Assembly: GCA_022702705.1 (NCBI GenBank)
Contig: CM040421.1
Location: forward strand, 69,248,121 to 69,312,120
Length of the DNA stretch: 64,000 nt
Direction of reading: 5' to 3'
DNA from: Papilionanthe hookeriana x Papilionanthe teres
Lineage: Eukaryota; Streptophyta; Magnoliopsida; Asparagales; Orchidaceae
Of the stretch, positions 49,701-60,364 are shown piece after piece (positions within the stretch are counted from its first letter, which is position 1; each line of letters opens with the position of its first letter). The notes under the pieces were generated by a model. That model had not been told where the DNA came from. It was given only the letters and a program-made list of their open reading frames with translations, and did no database searches. Both the position numbers and the translations under genes were made by a program.

Positions 49701-50441
49701 TTTTCTGGAATTTTTTGAATTTTTGAAATTTTGGGCCAAAAGGGGTATTTAGGGTATTTGGAGGTTATTTGGAGGGTATTGGGGTATTGTGGTAGATCTA
49801 AGAGGTGGGAATTGTTTTAAAATAATTTTTAGGATTTTTGGGAATTTTGGGTAATTTTTGGGAAATTTTGTGATTATAGAGGCAATTTAGGTAATTTTAG
49901 GTTGGTTTAAGGATCCAATGTCAAAACCAGAAATTTTGGATAAATGGAATTTGGGTAAGGTTGATTGGAGTGAAATGGTTTAGATTGAGCCATGGACCAA
50001 GGAAGTCTTCATTTTGAACATATCATAGGTATTGTTCCTAACCCTCTTAGCCAAGGAGCTAGGGGTTTGGATCCATCCATATGAGTGTTCTAATGAACCA
50101 GGAGTCAGGATTGGGTAAAGATGGTTTAGGTTTAGGATGTGTGTAGGAGTGTAGCGTGTGCAAGCTAGACCTCACCAAGACCAGGCCACCAAGGGCTGTC
50201 ATGAGGCTTGAGCATCCTATAGGACTTCATCCTTATCTTCCTGCACATTGATTCTAACCTTCCAAGTGTCTTGGAGGTTAATGACCATCCATGTAGGATT
50301 TCAAATAGAGTCAAGATTTGGCTTGAATTTCTAAATGGTGGGTTCCATCTCTAGTCTTCTAGGATAGTCAAGGAGAAGTCCTATGGCTAGATCCTAAGCA
50401 CCAAGAGGAAAGAAAAGACCTCACCAAAAATGAGGTCAATA
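43635..50441 (-). mobile_element. GLR-4: complete giant LTR-like repeat, 6807 bp
   Basis: This is the reference copy. The plus strand starts TGTCGGC and ends GGTCAATA (CAACA in most other copies), flanked by 5-bp duplications GATAC. Read on the sense (minus) strand it begins TRTTGACCTC and ends GCCGACA, with imperfect short inverted ends TGTYGRC. The hairpin is GACCTCA 50417-50423 with TGAGGTC 50431-50437. A TATA-like CATATAAG (about 48486-48495) is followed by a donor-like AAG/GTATGG at 48069. The first and last 500 bp are not alike, so it is not a pair of LTRs around an interior; it has the form of one giant LTR. No transposase, RT or gag reading is found. Confidence 0.8.
43674..43742. repeat. 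(AT)n microsatellite near GLR-4 end
   Basis: An uninterrupted AT dinucleotide run of about 68 bp starts about 40 bp inside the GLR-4 terminus. Confidence 0.9.
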
Positions 50442-50550
50442 GATACATATACTTAGGTTAATTGTGTGACTCATTTTGAAAATCTAAATTACTATAAATA
50501 TAAATCTAAGTTCCTAAATTTTGGCAAATTAAAAAAGTTGCACCACATGC

Positions 50551-50721
50551 CGCTCGAAGTTGTAACTCTTCACTATCTTTATCTTCCATATTATCAGGTT
50601 TTGTAGCCCACAAAGCCCTCAAAATTCCCTGTTGTGCTAACAAATCTTTTACCCTTGTTTGCCACAATCCGAAGTTCTCGGTTCCATCGAACTTCACTAT
50701 CTCGAATTTTGCTCCGGACAT
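50551..50721 (-). pseudogene. gag: Ty1/copia gag N terminus
   Basis: From ATG at 50721 (minus): MSGAKFEIVKFDGTENFGLW, then VKDLLAQQGILRAL and EELQLRAAC, typical of the copia gag_pre/UBN2 start. It stops at the inserted solo LTR. The rest of gag continues at 42110 downwards. This part has no stop. Confidence 0.85.
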
Positions 50722-51531
50722 TGCTATTTAAAATTTAATCCTGCACTGTATTTTCCTGTCTTACTTCGAAAAACAAAAGAAAATACTCCGCAAATAAATT
50801 CAAAGAAACCTGAAATTTTCCCTGTCAAATGCAGCAACTATCCCACGATTCTCCTGTGATTCGTGAATCAAATTTTCCCACAAAGCACTTTTCCTGTTCG
50901 TACTAGTACCTCGGCCAATTGCTGTTTCCGAGAGCCACAAATCCCTTCGCACCTGTTCGAGGAATACCTCCACGAAACTCCTGTTCACAAAATAATCGTG
51001 CCTGCTCGCCTCCTGAACCCTGCCGAACTCCAGCTGTCGCAAAATCTTCTGCGATGAACTAGGGAATTTAACTGGTCAAATTCATCAGTTCCTGCAAAAC
51101 GAAGCTCCTGTTCGTAGTGGATAGCCTCTGTTTCCCACAGAATGTTGAATCATCCAAACTCCTCTGTTAAAAATGCCCTCCGCACTTTTTTGTTAGCAGC
51201 TCTTTCAAGAATTACAAAATTCATTCTCTGCAGCAGGAAAATTTTCTTCGGTGTCTGGGGAATATTCTTCCGGTAGAAATTAAAGATTCCTCAGATTCCT
51301 TCTCTCCCTGAAATTAATTCCTTCTCTTCTCTGGCTAGAAAGGAATGGGATGAAGGGAATATTCCCTATGGTGCAAATACCGGATTCCTTCCTTTTCCTT
51401 CCGCTGCAACCTCCTGGAACCGCGAACCGTCGTCTCAAACCGCCTCCTCTGCCTAAAGCCGAATTGTCACGACCCTTGCCGGCAACCGTCCGACACTTCC
51501 CATTTCCTGCGACGAACCATGAACTACTCTG
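50722..51531 (-). other. Copia 5' leader
   Basis: About 800 bp of non-coding sequence lie upstream of the copia gag ATG, richer in GC than its surroundings. It holds three exact CCTGTTCG strings (plus-strand positions 50893, 50952, 51107) and a CCTGTTCA (50980). No TGGTATCAGAGC-like primer site is visible, so the copia LTR and PBS have been cut off by the Athila LTR at 51531. Confidence 0.5.
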
Positions 51532-53241
51532 TGCACTTAGCGTAATTTTAATATTATAAGAAGATGATATATAAGTATATAAAAATATTTAATAATCGCA
51601 GAGTTACTCTTATCAACGCAAGTATACGTATTACTCAAGTAATATAGGGCTCTAGTGGAGTCCTGGATATCGATCCCACATGGAATATTTTAGAGGCTAC
51701 GAACTAGGATTATAGAAACCAATTCAGAATCACAACTTGAAGATCAAAATTGCCTATCTTTCACTAATATGTAATCGAAAATAAGAGGAGGTTTTAATAA
51801 ACTAGTTCTACTAACAGTTATCTAATTCTACTGACAAAGTGAAGTTCAAATATATAAGCAAGAATACTTCTCCTTTATTAAGAAATTTAAGTGAATGGAT
51901 AATTAGAATTAGTTTAAAACTGTGTTGTGCCAAATAGGAGCATAATTATTCTTTACCCTTTGGTCCAAGAATAAAGAACATTGACTAATCCAATGCTTGG
52001 TTACTGAATTTGCGGCTAGGCTGGGAGGATACCGGCTCTCACTTCGGAGCTCCCACGTTCCCCTCGCCTGAGGGCTAACATCTACACTTCAGCACCCAAA
52101 CGATAGGACCGAATTGAGGATTTTAGTCTGTCACTCTAAAATCTCCAATTCTACGCCCGATGAATATTATTTCCCTATTTATTTGCACCCTACTTTCAAG
52201 GACTTTGACCTCCCTGAATCTCGGATGTAATCTTCACTTTAGTTGTTAAACTCAACATATTTTAACTAATCAATTGGCCAGATTGAAAGTAAAGTAAGAA
52301 TGAAGTGAAAAGAATATCACAACTTCTTTAAAATTTTCTTGGCACACTAATTCAAATTGCCATTTCATAAAAATATTAAAACAAGGAGAAAGACAGAAAA
52401 ACTACTCAGATTTCATGGAGAAGATGCGATAAAACTTGGATTTCATATATAAAAGCAAAGTTCTAAAAATTAAGATAAGTAAATACAACTTATCTTAAAT
52501 TCCTCCCCAAGCAAATTCCTTGAAGTTCCTCTGAATCTCTTCTTTTCTTTACGGTACGCAGAATTCTCCTTCGAAACGGCAAGGAGGAAGAAATCTCTCA
52601 CTTCCCTTCCACTCTTACAATCTCTCGAATAATCCCTCACAAATATCACTAACTGAACTCACTATCTAAAACTTTAAGGAAAGCAAGACACTAACTAACA
52701 CTCTAGAAACCCTTTAGACCCACTAGACACACACACTTAACACTCTAGTGGACACCAATTTCGGCCCCAAATTGTTTCTTTTAAAAGTAGTTGAAGAGTT
52801 TCCAAGAGTTTCCCAAGCATCCCTTCAAAAATCGTCCACATTCAATGCACCTTGTGAGAGAACCAACTTTCTCGCCGTCGGTGGCGTCGAGCTCACCGTT
52901 GGTGACCTTCTAAAATACTTAGCCTTGGACTCTCTTTCAGAAGGTCCACTATCGGCGGCCTCGATCTCGCCGTCGGCGGACTTCCTTGTAATATATTTTC
53001 TGAACTCTTGGGAAAAATCCACCATCGGCACCGTCGAGCTCGCCGTCGGAGCCCTAGATCCAATTTTCATATTTTTGGTCCTTTTTGCTCCAAATTCGCT
53101 CCTTTTTGAATTTTTTTGCTCCAATGTCCATAAATCATTATATCTGTAACAAATCATCAAAAATACCCTTCTTTAAAGTGCAATATCATTAAAATCAATA
53201 TAAAATAGGCATGAAAATCTTAATATATTTTCAGTGGGTCA
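51532..53241 (-). mobile_element. Athila element 3, 3' LTR (minus strand)
   Basis: The LTR begins (minus strand) TGACCCACTG at 53241, immediately after the polypurine tract. It ends near TGCACTTAG (plus 51532) by the TG/CA rule, giving 1710 bp. It contains GTCGGCGG-type boxes (52873-53056), an AAAAGAAAC TATA-poor promoter stretch near 52780, and the GTGGGATCGATAT and ATACGTATACTTGCGT blocks (about 51610-51690). Confidence 0.75.
52873..53056 (-). repeat. GTCGGCGGCC-type box cluster in LTR of element 3
   Basis: There are three groups of CTCGCCGTCGGYGGCSTCGA-like units. They stand where the LTR of element 1 has the GGCGCCTAGGCGCC array. The interior clusters of the same element (56170-56275, 57921-57954) use the same sequence type. 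Confidence 0.65.
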
Positions 53242-54710
53242 AAATCCCCCAAACTTAACTATTACTTGTCCTCAAGTAATCTTTTGTACTACATAAAAGT
53301 TATGATTCATTGTGGTAAAGTTTTAATTCAGAAGCACTATAATTTTGATTTTAAATAAATATCATAGTAAGAATTCTTAGAAATATTTTCAAGTAATTAG
53401 ATTAACTCTGTAGATGTAATGCTATCTAGTCATCAAGTCTAAAAGTTCTAGTCTTCTATTTATTTCAAGAATGACTATATGTTGCAATATTAATTCACTT
53501 AGAATATTCAGATGATAGGAAATTCTTGAGGACACTACTAGTAAAGATACTAGTCCATAAATATAAGTTTAGAAATGTATTTAGTTTTCCCTTTAGGTTA
53601 ATCCAAGTGAAGCCAATTTTTGATAAGACATCTCCTCAAGCTTTATATCACTTATTTTTCTTTCTTTTCTTTTCTTTTCTTTTCTTTTTGGATTGCTTTT
53701 CAATCCTTTCTCTTTTTTTTTCTTTTCTTTTTTTCTTTTTCAAGTGAGGATTACTATATCTGGATAGCCTGTTAATAATTTTGAACTTCACTCTTCTTTT
53801 CCTAAATTTGAAATTTAAAACATTATTTACCTTATATGTAATTCATAGTTTTTACATCATTGAGTCCCAATCTTTTCTTTCTCAACTAAATTCCTAAGAT
53901 TCTTAATATTTCAAAATATAGTTTTCTTTACTTTAAATAGTTAACTATAGTCTTATCCTCTTATACTAAATATCTTAACCTACAAAATTAATTTTCAATA
54001 CCAAAAATATTTCTTTGAATCTTCTACAATATTTAGATAAAATCTAAATATAGTTAACTAAATTAAATTTTATCACAAAAATCATATTTATAAATTTTTG
54101 AAAATATTTTAATTTAGAACACATAACGGTTAATATTTTTCTCCCCCAAACTTAAAATTTTCAATAATTGAAATAATACGGGTGGAAAGAAAAATTCTAA
54201 ATATAAATCATACATTTGCACTTTAGGCATTTTCTTTTCTCTGAAACTTTGCAGGTTCTTCTCAAAATTTTTAACTTCAACTGACCTGTAATATTAGAAA
54301 CTTTTCTACACATATAACAGTTTAGAGAATTTATTGGGGTAATGAAATTTTAAAACAAGTATATAAAATAAAACATTTAATAACAACAATTAACTAAACA
54401 GGACAATACAAAATAACATTTGCATTTCACAACACAGAACAAACAGTCTAGTATTTTTAACTTAAAGTTCACAATTACAATTACAATTACAATCACAATC
54501 TATCACAATCATCCATAAATGACATACAAACTTCCAACAAAATACATATCTCAGAAAATAATACAGTACACATAATACAAATAACAAAATAAAAGCACTA
54601 CAATAAAAAAACACATACATCACATCACAAATTTAGGTTCAGACATCAAGATCCCATGCTAAGTCTTCATCTCCCTGGTCAGTGGGTGGATTGGGTTGAT
54701 AATGAGTATA
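53242..54710 (-). other. Element 3 3' non-coding cassette
   Basis: Polypurine tracts lie at 53245-53257 (next to the LTR) and 54142-54154 (duplicate), both TAAGTTTGGGGGA on the minus strand. The conserved 46-bp block is at 53747-53792, with a TTTTC/GAAAA-rich tract at 53655-53741 and the second shared block at about 53600-53645. The arrangement is the same as 14930-16241 of element 1. There is no ORF. Confidence 0.7.
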
Positions 54711-55799
54711 TCAGGGGCATTCAGAAAAAATAACATTAGGCTCTCCTTTGTAGTGTCTAGCCTGAGCACCATAATAAGCAATCTCGAAATCAGAATGTCG
54801 CTGAAGATACTCACTATCTTGATCGTGTCTCCTCTCTAATCCTTCAATCCTTTGATCTATTCTCTCAAGTCTTTCATCTAACTTTTCAAAACTTTTCCGC
54901 TGCAGGGTCATCGCATTCATGAAATCATAAAGAGTAGGGGAGCTAGTGGCAGGAGGGTCATAATTAGTAGAAGGGATGTCTCTCCTAGTAGAAGGTGCTT
55001 TACTCCTACTCCCAGATCTCCATTCCTCATGGGATTCATAAGTCATCAAATTAGCTTTACTAATGGGTTTCATAGGGTACACCCATTCTTCATCATCTCT
55101 AGCTTCCACTCCAGATAATTGACAAAGTGCATAAATTAGGACAGGATGTCCTAAATATCCACTTGATTCACTCTTTGTCGTTGCTAAAATATTCTTATAA
55201 ATTATATTACCCACATTTATACTTCTATTGTTATGAATACAAAAATTCAGAACAACTCTGTCTCTCGATACTTCACTATGATGATAAGTAGGTAGCAGAG
55301 TCGAACAAATGAAATAATGTCATGCCTTAGCTGTGGCATTCATCATAGAAAGAGGGACGTTTATCCGTTCACACAGCTTAATTTTCCAAGTCCCTTTCCC
55401 ATCAGTGAGAAAGTCAATAACATCGTCTAACAGACCTTCCATAGTTTCAAATGTTTCATACTCGCTAGAATAAAAATTGTGAAGCTCGTAAAAAGAATTA
55501 ATGCAGGCAGCATTAAAATCAACAGAAAATCCTCTTACTTTTACAGGCTCGTCCTCAAGTTGAGTCAGATTGGCATAGAACTCTTTCATAACTTCAACAG
55601 CAGCTTTGTTTGTAGTGTAATAGAAGTTCTCCCATTTCCTTTCTCTAATAACTCGTTCTACCTCTCCTCCAGGATTATCAAAAACTCAATCTTGAATACA
55701 CTTCTTTCCTTGGAAGATTGAAGTTTATCTTAATTGAGCTTTTGTGTTTATAAATCGAGCCTCGTCAAATTCAAGTGGCCTCTTTTGACAGGGAACCAT
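54711..55799 (-). pseudogene. Athila ORF B (env-position), element 3
   Basis: A 362-codon frame has no frameshift and only three stops, all in the first half. One (KA*HYF) stands where the relatives have Trp (TGG to TGA). The core WENFYYTTNKAAVEVMKEFY, PVKVRGFSVDF, then LLPTYHHSEVSRDRVVLNF and SINVGNIIYKNI, matches ORF B of elements 1 and 2. The C-terminal half has a Ser/Arg/Pro linker and a strongly helical charged coiled coil (LQRKSFEKLDERLERIDQRI). It is the best preserved of the three ORF B copies. The domain is the putative plant transposon protein type; the function is unknown. Confidence 0.7.
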
Positions 55800-55806
55800 T
55801 TTCGTT

Positions 55807-56007
55807 CTATTAAAATTACAAAAATCCAAACTAAACTCCAAAATAATAATACAATGGCTTCCAAAGGTGACTTAAAGTAATCTAAATCAAATTCCATGAA
55901 TTTCTTCAAAGTATTTTCTCCACACTTCTAATTTTTCTGAAATTCCTCAATGCGGAAGAAATTCATGGTGAAAATAAAAAATTTTTACATAGAATGGAAG
56001 CTCTTAC
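55807..56007 (-). other. Candidate 5'-leader intron of ORF B, element 3
   Basis: On the minus strand the donor CTCG/GTAAGAGC starts at 56007 and the acceptor TTTTAATAG ends at 55807, eight bases before the ATG; the length is 201 bp. The shared TTTATTTTCACCATG block follows the donor by about 25 bp. Confidence 0.6.
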
Positions 56008-56169
56008 CGAGGGAAGATGAAATCTGGTGTTAAAATGAGTTGAAATCGCTCCAAATCCAATATCTCTCAAGCCCTAGGTCGAAATTTTTTGTAAATAAGG
56101 GAAGAAGATGATGAATAGTGGCGGTTGACTAGCCAAAATCACGGTTAAAAGGTGATTTTTGAGATCTCA

Positions 56170-56275
56170 TAGTTGGAGGGTCGTTCGCGCTGTCAGCAAG
56201 CTCAATAGGATTAAATTTCTATAGCCTCGGGAAAAACGCGCCGTCGGCGGCCTCGAGCGCACCGTCGACAAGATT
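56170..56275 (-). promoter_or_regulatory. GTCGGCGGCC-type box cluster upstream of ORF B, element 3
   Basis: Units GCGCCGTCGGCGGCCTCGAG, CGCACCGTCGAC and a decayed GCGCTGTCAGCAAG lie about 165 bp upstream of the donor site. They are of the same sequence type as the LTR of this element. Confidence 0.5.
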
Positions 56276-56746
56276 CTTTAATTTTGATCATTTTTCAAAT
56301 TTTTGCGATTTTGATCAATTTTAAGCCTCGTCGTCATCCGTTCGATCATTTTAATCTTATATTTTAAGTGATTAAGTGATGTATTAACACAAATAAACAT
56401 ACACACAACAAATCTTCACAATTATATATTAAATCCAAGTGTTACAATACACATTACATAACACACAAGCCAGGTAAATTTTTTTTCAAACTAAATTCAT
56501 CTAATCAGCGTCGCAAACCAAGCCACAACACTCTAAACGCTAAAAAAAAATATTTCAAACATAATCTCAACTATACTGAGATTAAAAAGCAAACAATCGA
56601 AAGAAAACAAACAAACATAGTTCAAATCAAGTTCAACATAAAGAAACAAATATAGTAAAGCAATTCCACTACTCTTCTGAATCAGTGCTGGTTTCTCCTC
56701 TGATATCACCCATCGCTTGAACATAGACGAACATGTTATAGAAAGG
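56276..56746. other. Non-coding spacer, element 3
   Basis: AT-rich DNA separates the ORF A remnant from the box cluster of ORF B. It holds no supported feature. Confidence 0.55.
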
Positions 56747-57692
56747 TCAGAATGGAAATTCTTCAGTTGAATCTTCTTCAATCCATCCCATCCTTCTCAT
56801 TAAGTGTATCAAACTTGCTTCAAAATGCACAGTATGATCAAAATGTTCTTTCATCCTCCAATCAAGGTGATCAAAGAAATCAGAGATATTGTTAATTGAA
56901 TTCATAAAATTTTGTACCTGATTCTCCAGATTCTTGATTCTATGTAAGACTATCAGTGTCTTGTCCGCTACTAGAGGTCGAATTGGAATAGAGTTTACGA
57001 TGATTGATCCATAATAACGCCCATATCATTCTCTTCATCATTAGCTAGGAACATTCTGGTTGGGTCTAAAGGTTTCCAAGGTAGTACTACCTTTTCCCAA
57101 ATCCCATATGTTCAAGCCCTTGAGATTATCCTTGAACGATTAGGCCAAATACAAACTTCACAATAATTGATCCAATATCAATTGGCCATCCCATTTGAAT
57201 GCAGTAGTTCAATAAAGCACTCTCTTTAGTAACTTTATCGATTTTCATCGTCGGTAATAACTTTGCAGATATGAAAAAGTGCAAATGTTTCGAAACAGGA
57301 TTTAAAAGTGTTGCAGAAAAACTGACATACACGTTTTCTCTAACTTCCCAGTCTTCAGTTTCGACCATCAAATATTGGTAGATTTCATTCATCAGATTTC
57401 TCCTTGGGACGAAATTGGAATAATGGCAGACAAGAACGTTCTCAAGCATGTACAATTCATTAATTCGTCCAGAATTAAAAGTTATCAACCTACCTCGCAC
57501 ATAGACGCTTCCTTAGTTGATTCCATGCAAATTGGCGTAAAACTCTTTTACCACAGGAACGACTACTACGGCAGTAGTGTAGCAAAATACTTACCATCTT
57601 CGCCGCACGATCATTTCTTCAATTGCTATCGAAGGATTTTTTAATCCTCAACTCACAAAACCTCTTTCTTTGATTAGCCTCTTCTTTGACAT
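56747..57692 (-). pseudogene. Athila ORF A, long form with the plant transposon protein domain, element 3
   Basis: From ATG 57692 (minus) the frame reads KKRLIKERGFVS, VFCYTTAVVVVPVVKEFYAN, VRGRLITFNSGRINELY, then HFFISAKLLPTMKIDKVTK and ALLNYCIQMGWPIDIGSII. This is a second copy of the ORF B domain. Stops occur after GFVS, RRRW, GIN and VQG, with a frameshift before the C-terminal helical part (NLENQVQNFMNSINN, then GWIEEDS) that ends at 56747. That tail resembles the short ORF A of elements 1 and 2, which suggests they kept only the C terminus of such a protein. The function is unknown. Confidence 0.6.
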
Positions 57693-57853
57693 CACCTTGT
57701 TGAAAAGTCGTTGTGCCTAGACACTAAGAAACTTTCTCCGGTTGAACACTTGAAATCTAGGGTGATTTATTGAATTGGAAGCCATTAGAGAAGAATTCAA
57801 GGGAGTTTCCATTTGTTTTTGGGAAATGGAGAGATTAGGAACCGTCCGTAGAA

Positions 57854-57954
57854 GTTTATAGGGGATAAATTCGCCTAAAACCGCCAAAAAATGCCATTTT
57901 GAACTCCATAAACCGTCCACTCGCCGATCTCGCTGTCGGCGGCCTCGATGGCGC
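57854..57954 (-). promoter_or_regulatory. Box cluster and TATA box upstream of ORF A, element 3
   Basis: On the minus strand GCGCCATCGAGGCCGCCGAC-type units (57954-57921) are followed about 60 bp later by CTATAAAC (57861-57854), and then ORF A 160 bp further. The order matches element 2 (33511-33668). GLR-5 is inserted in the outermost box. Confidence 0.5.
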
Positions 57955-59932
57955 TGTTGACCTCATTTTTGGTGAGGTCTTTTTTTTCCACTTAGTGCTT
58001 AGGATCTAGCCATAGGACTTCTCCTTGACTATCCTAGAAGACTAGAGATGGAACCCACCATTTAGAAATTCAAACCAAATCTTAACTCTCTTTGGAATTC
58101 TACATGGATGGTCTTCAACCTCCAAATCACTTGGAAGGTCAAGACCAATGTGTAGAAGGACAAGGATGAATTCCTATAGGATGGTTAAGCTTTAGGACAA
58201 CCCTGGGTGGCCTGGTCTTGGTGAGGTCTAGCTTGCACACACTACACTCCTACACACATCCTAAACCTTAAACCATCTTTGCCCAATTTTGGCTCCTGAT
58301 TCATTAGAACACTCATATGGATGGATCCAAACCCCTAGCCCCTTGGCTAAGAGGGTTAGGAACAACATATTAGATGTTCAAAATAAGCACTTTATTGGTC
58401 CATGGCTCAATCTAAACCATTTCACTCCACCCAACCATAACCAAATTCCATTTTCCCAAAATTTCAAATTTTAACGCAGGGTCCCTAAACATAACCAAAA
58501 TTACCTAAATTGCCCCTGCAACCACTAAAATTTCCCAAAAATTATCCAAAATTTTCACAATTCCTGAAAATCATTTCAAAACAATTCCCACCTCTTAAAT
58601 CCACCAAAATCTCCCAATACACTCCAAATAACCTCCATATACCCTAAATACCCATTTAGCCCAAAATTCCAAAAATTCCCAAAAAATTACAGAAATTTCT
58701 AAATATTTTCAATTTCATTTTGTTCAACTACACCATAACCTAATTTTTCCATATTAACCCACTTTCAACCCAAAATCCCAACTTGGCTCATTTAGCCCAA
58801 ATGGACCCAATGTCAAACCAAATCAACCCAATTGACCCCAATGCTGATCAAATTCAATTTTAAACTTCAATTAAACATCCCCAATACCAATCTGAACCAA
58901 ATCCAAGTCCAAATTGACCCACATTTGAGTTCAATTCCACTTGAAATCCAAAATCCCCAATTTTGCTTAAATGATCCAAAATCCCCAAATTGACCTAATG
59001 TCAACCAATCCCCCCCCTCCTTCAAAATTCAATCCTAAGCCCTCCATAACACTCATATGAAATCCATGCAACATTCAATTGTCCTAATTTGAGCTCAAGT
59101 CTAACCTAAATCCACTTAAAATCCAAAAATACCCTATTTTAACTCAAATTGAACACATGCCCAAAATCTACTAATTGATTGGCCTAACCCTAAAATTTCC
59201 TCCCAATTGATGTTGGGAACTCTTCACCACATTCCTCTAGACAATTTGAAACATTCAATTGGGTCTAAACCCCACCTTAATCCAACTTAGACCCAAGTTG
59301 ACCCAACTTACCCAAATTAACTAAAATCTCAAAATCCACCAAATTGACCCATCAATTGAACTCAAAACCATTCCAAGTCTTCATGAAAAATCTTCATTGC
59401 AATCATGTGCACAAGTTACTCAAGAATTTGGACTCAACTCAAGCTCAAACCCAAGCTAGCTCAACCTGAACCCAAATGAACCAAATTGAACCTAAGATCA
59501 AACTTAACCAAATTAAACCAAATGTGCCTAAACCAACCCTTCCACAACCACCAAGTGAACCCTAGGAACCACCCTAGATCCACTTAACCCAAGCTAGGTG
59601 AGCCATGGACCAAGGGTCCCCCATTTTAGGTGATTTCTTCCCTTAAGTGGCTAAATATCTCTTTTGCATTACCCCAAAACCTCCCCACAACTGATTAATT
59701 ACAATTAAACCTCCTCCTGGCTCACCTGACCTAAGGGCCAGCTCCCTTGTCCTTGCCGGCCGGCCTAGTCGTTGGAGGGAACCAAAACTGAGAGCCACCT
59801 CCAAACTAAACTCACCCAAACTCCACCAACTGGCCACCTCAGCCAAAATTGCCATTGGAGCCCTTCTTCCCTCCACCTAAGCAGTTGAATCCACCCAGGA
59901 ATTGGCCCCCAGCTCAGCCCAATGGCCCTGGC

Positions 59933-59940
59933 CATATAAG
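59933..59940 (+). promoter_or_regulatory. TATA-like box of GLR-5
   Basis: CATATAAG is followed by CACCCCCTTTCGGCC. Equivalent boxes in other copies are CTATTTAAAC (6867-6876 minus, 63239-63248 plus), CTATAAAAT (39053-39061 minus) and CATATAAG (48486-48495 minus), each followed by a CACCCCCTC-like and CGGCC-like string. Confidence 0.55.
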
Positions 59941-60358
59941 CACCCCCTTTCGGCCAAAACCAAGTGCTGAAATTTTTCTCCAAGAAACCCTCCCAAAATT
60001 GCTCCCAATCCTTCCCACAACACAGAGAAGCTCAGCCCCACTGCATTTCTGCTCTAATCCCCATTGATTGAGCTCAATTTCAGAGGCTCAATTTTAGGTC
60101 AGAAAAGACACCCATTGAAACTCAACAAAAACCAAATTAACTCTTCCCACACCTTCACCAGAGGTAGAGAAGGAGTTCCCCAGTGAAAGCCCCCTCACCA
60201 GGCCACCCATTTGCTCTATCGGCCAGAACACCAAATCGGGTTTGGTCACTTTCATATCCAGACAATTCGCCATCGCTCGAGGCTTCATCCCTAGCTTCCT
60301 TGGACCACTACGAAGGTGTAGAGAATCTCTGATCGAAGCCTCACTTCTCAGAGCCAAG

Positions 60359-60364
60359 GTATTA
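60359..60364 (+). other. Conserved splice-donor-like site of GLR-5
   Basis: GCCAAG/GTATTAAACC begins 426 bp after the TATA box. The same site is seen at 63671 (GLR-6), 6443 minus (GLR-2), 38634 minus (GLR-3), 48069 minus (GLR-4) and 421 minus (GLR-1). Confidence 0.5.

Larger units (their letters stand above)
42116..50545 (+). mobile_element. Solo Athila LTR, interrupted by GLR-4
   Basis: The LTR parts are 42116-43634 and 50447-50545, together 1618 bp. It begins TGATCCGC and ends GTTGCACCA, with 5-bp duplications CATGC on both sides. It has the usual LTR blocks: GGAGCAAA repeats, AGCGCC-type boxes with a third sequence variant (42300-42415, CGGCGCCCTATCC-like), a GAGAGA leader, and GTGGGATCGATAT next to the GATAC(ATATACTTAGG) block in which GLR-4 is inserted. 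No internal coding region accompanies it, so it is a solo LTR left by LTR-LTR recombination. Confidence 0.85.

Noticed and set aside
43635..50441. GLR as a Helitron (hairpin near one end)
   Set aside because: The complete copy has a 5-bp target duplication and TGT...ACA-like ends, and no CTRR end or A/T insertion rule. This fits LTR-type integration, not rolling-circle insertion.
43635..50441. GLR as a LARD with two LTRs around a non-coding interior
   Set aside because: The two terminal 500-bp stretches show no similarity to each other, so there are no paired LTRs inside the unit.
51350..51559. Plus-strand proline-rich frame as a peptide gene
   Set aside because: It is antisense to the copia leader and short, with no support beyond base composition.
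53526..53747. Plus-strand Phe-rich frame as a membrane peptide
   Set aside because: It translates the antisense of the purine-rich tract in the element 3 3' UTR.
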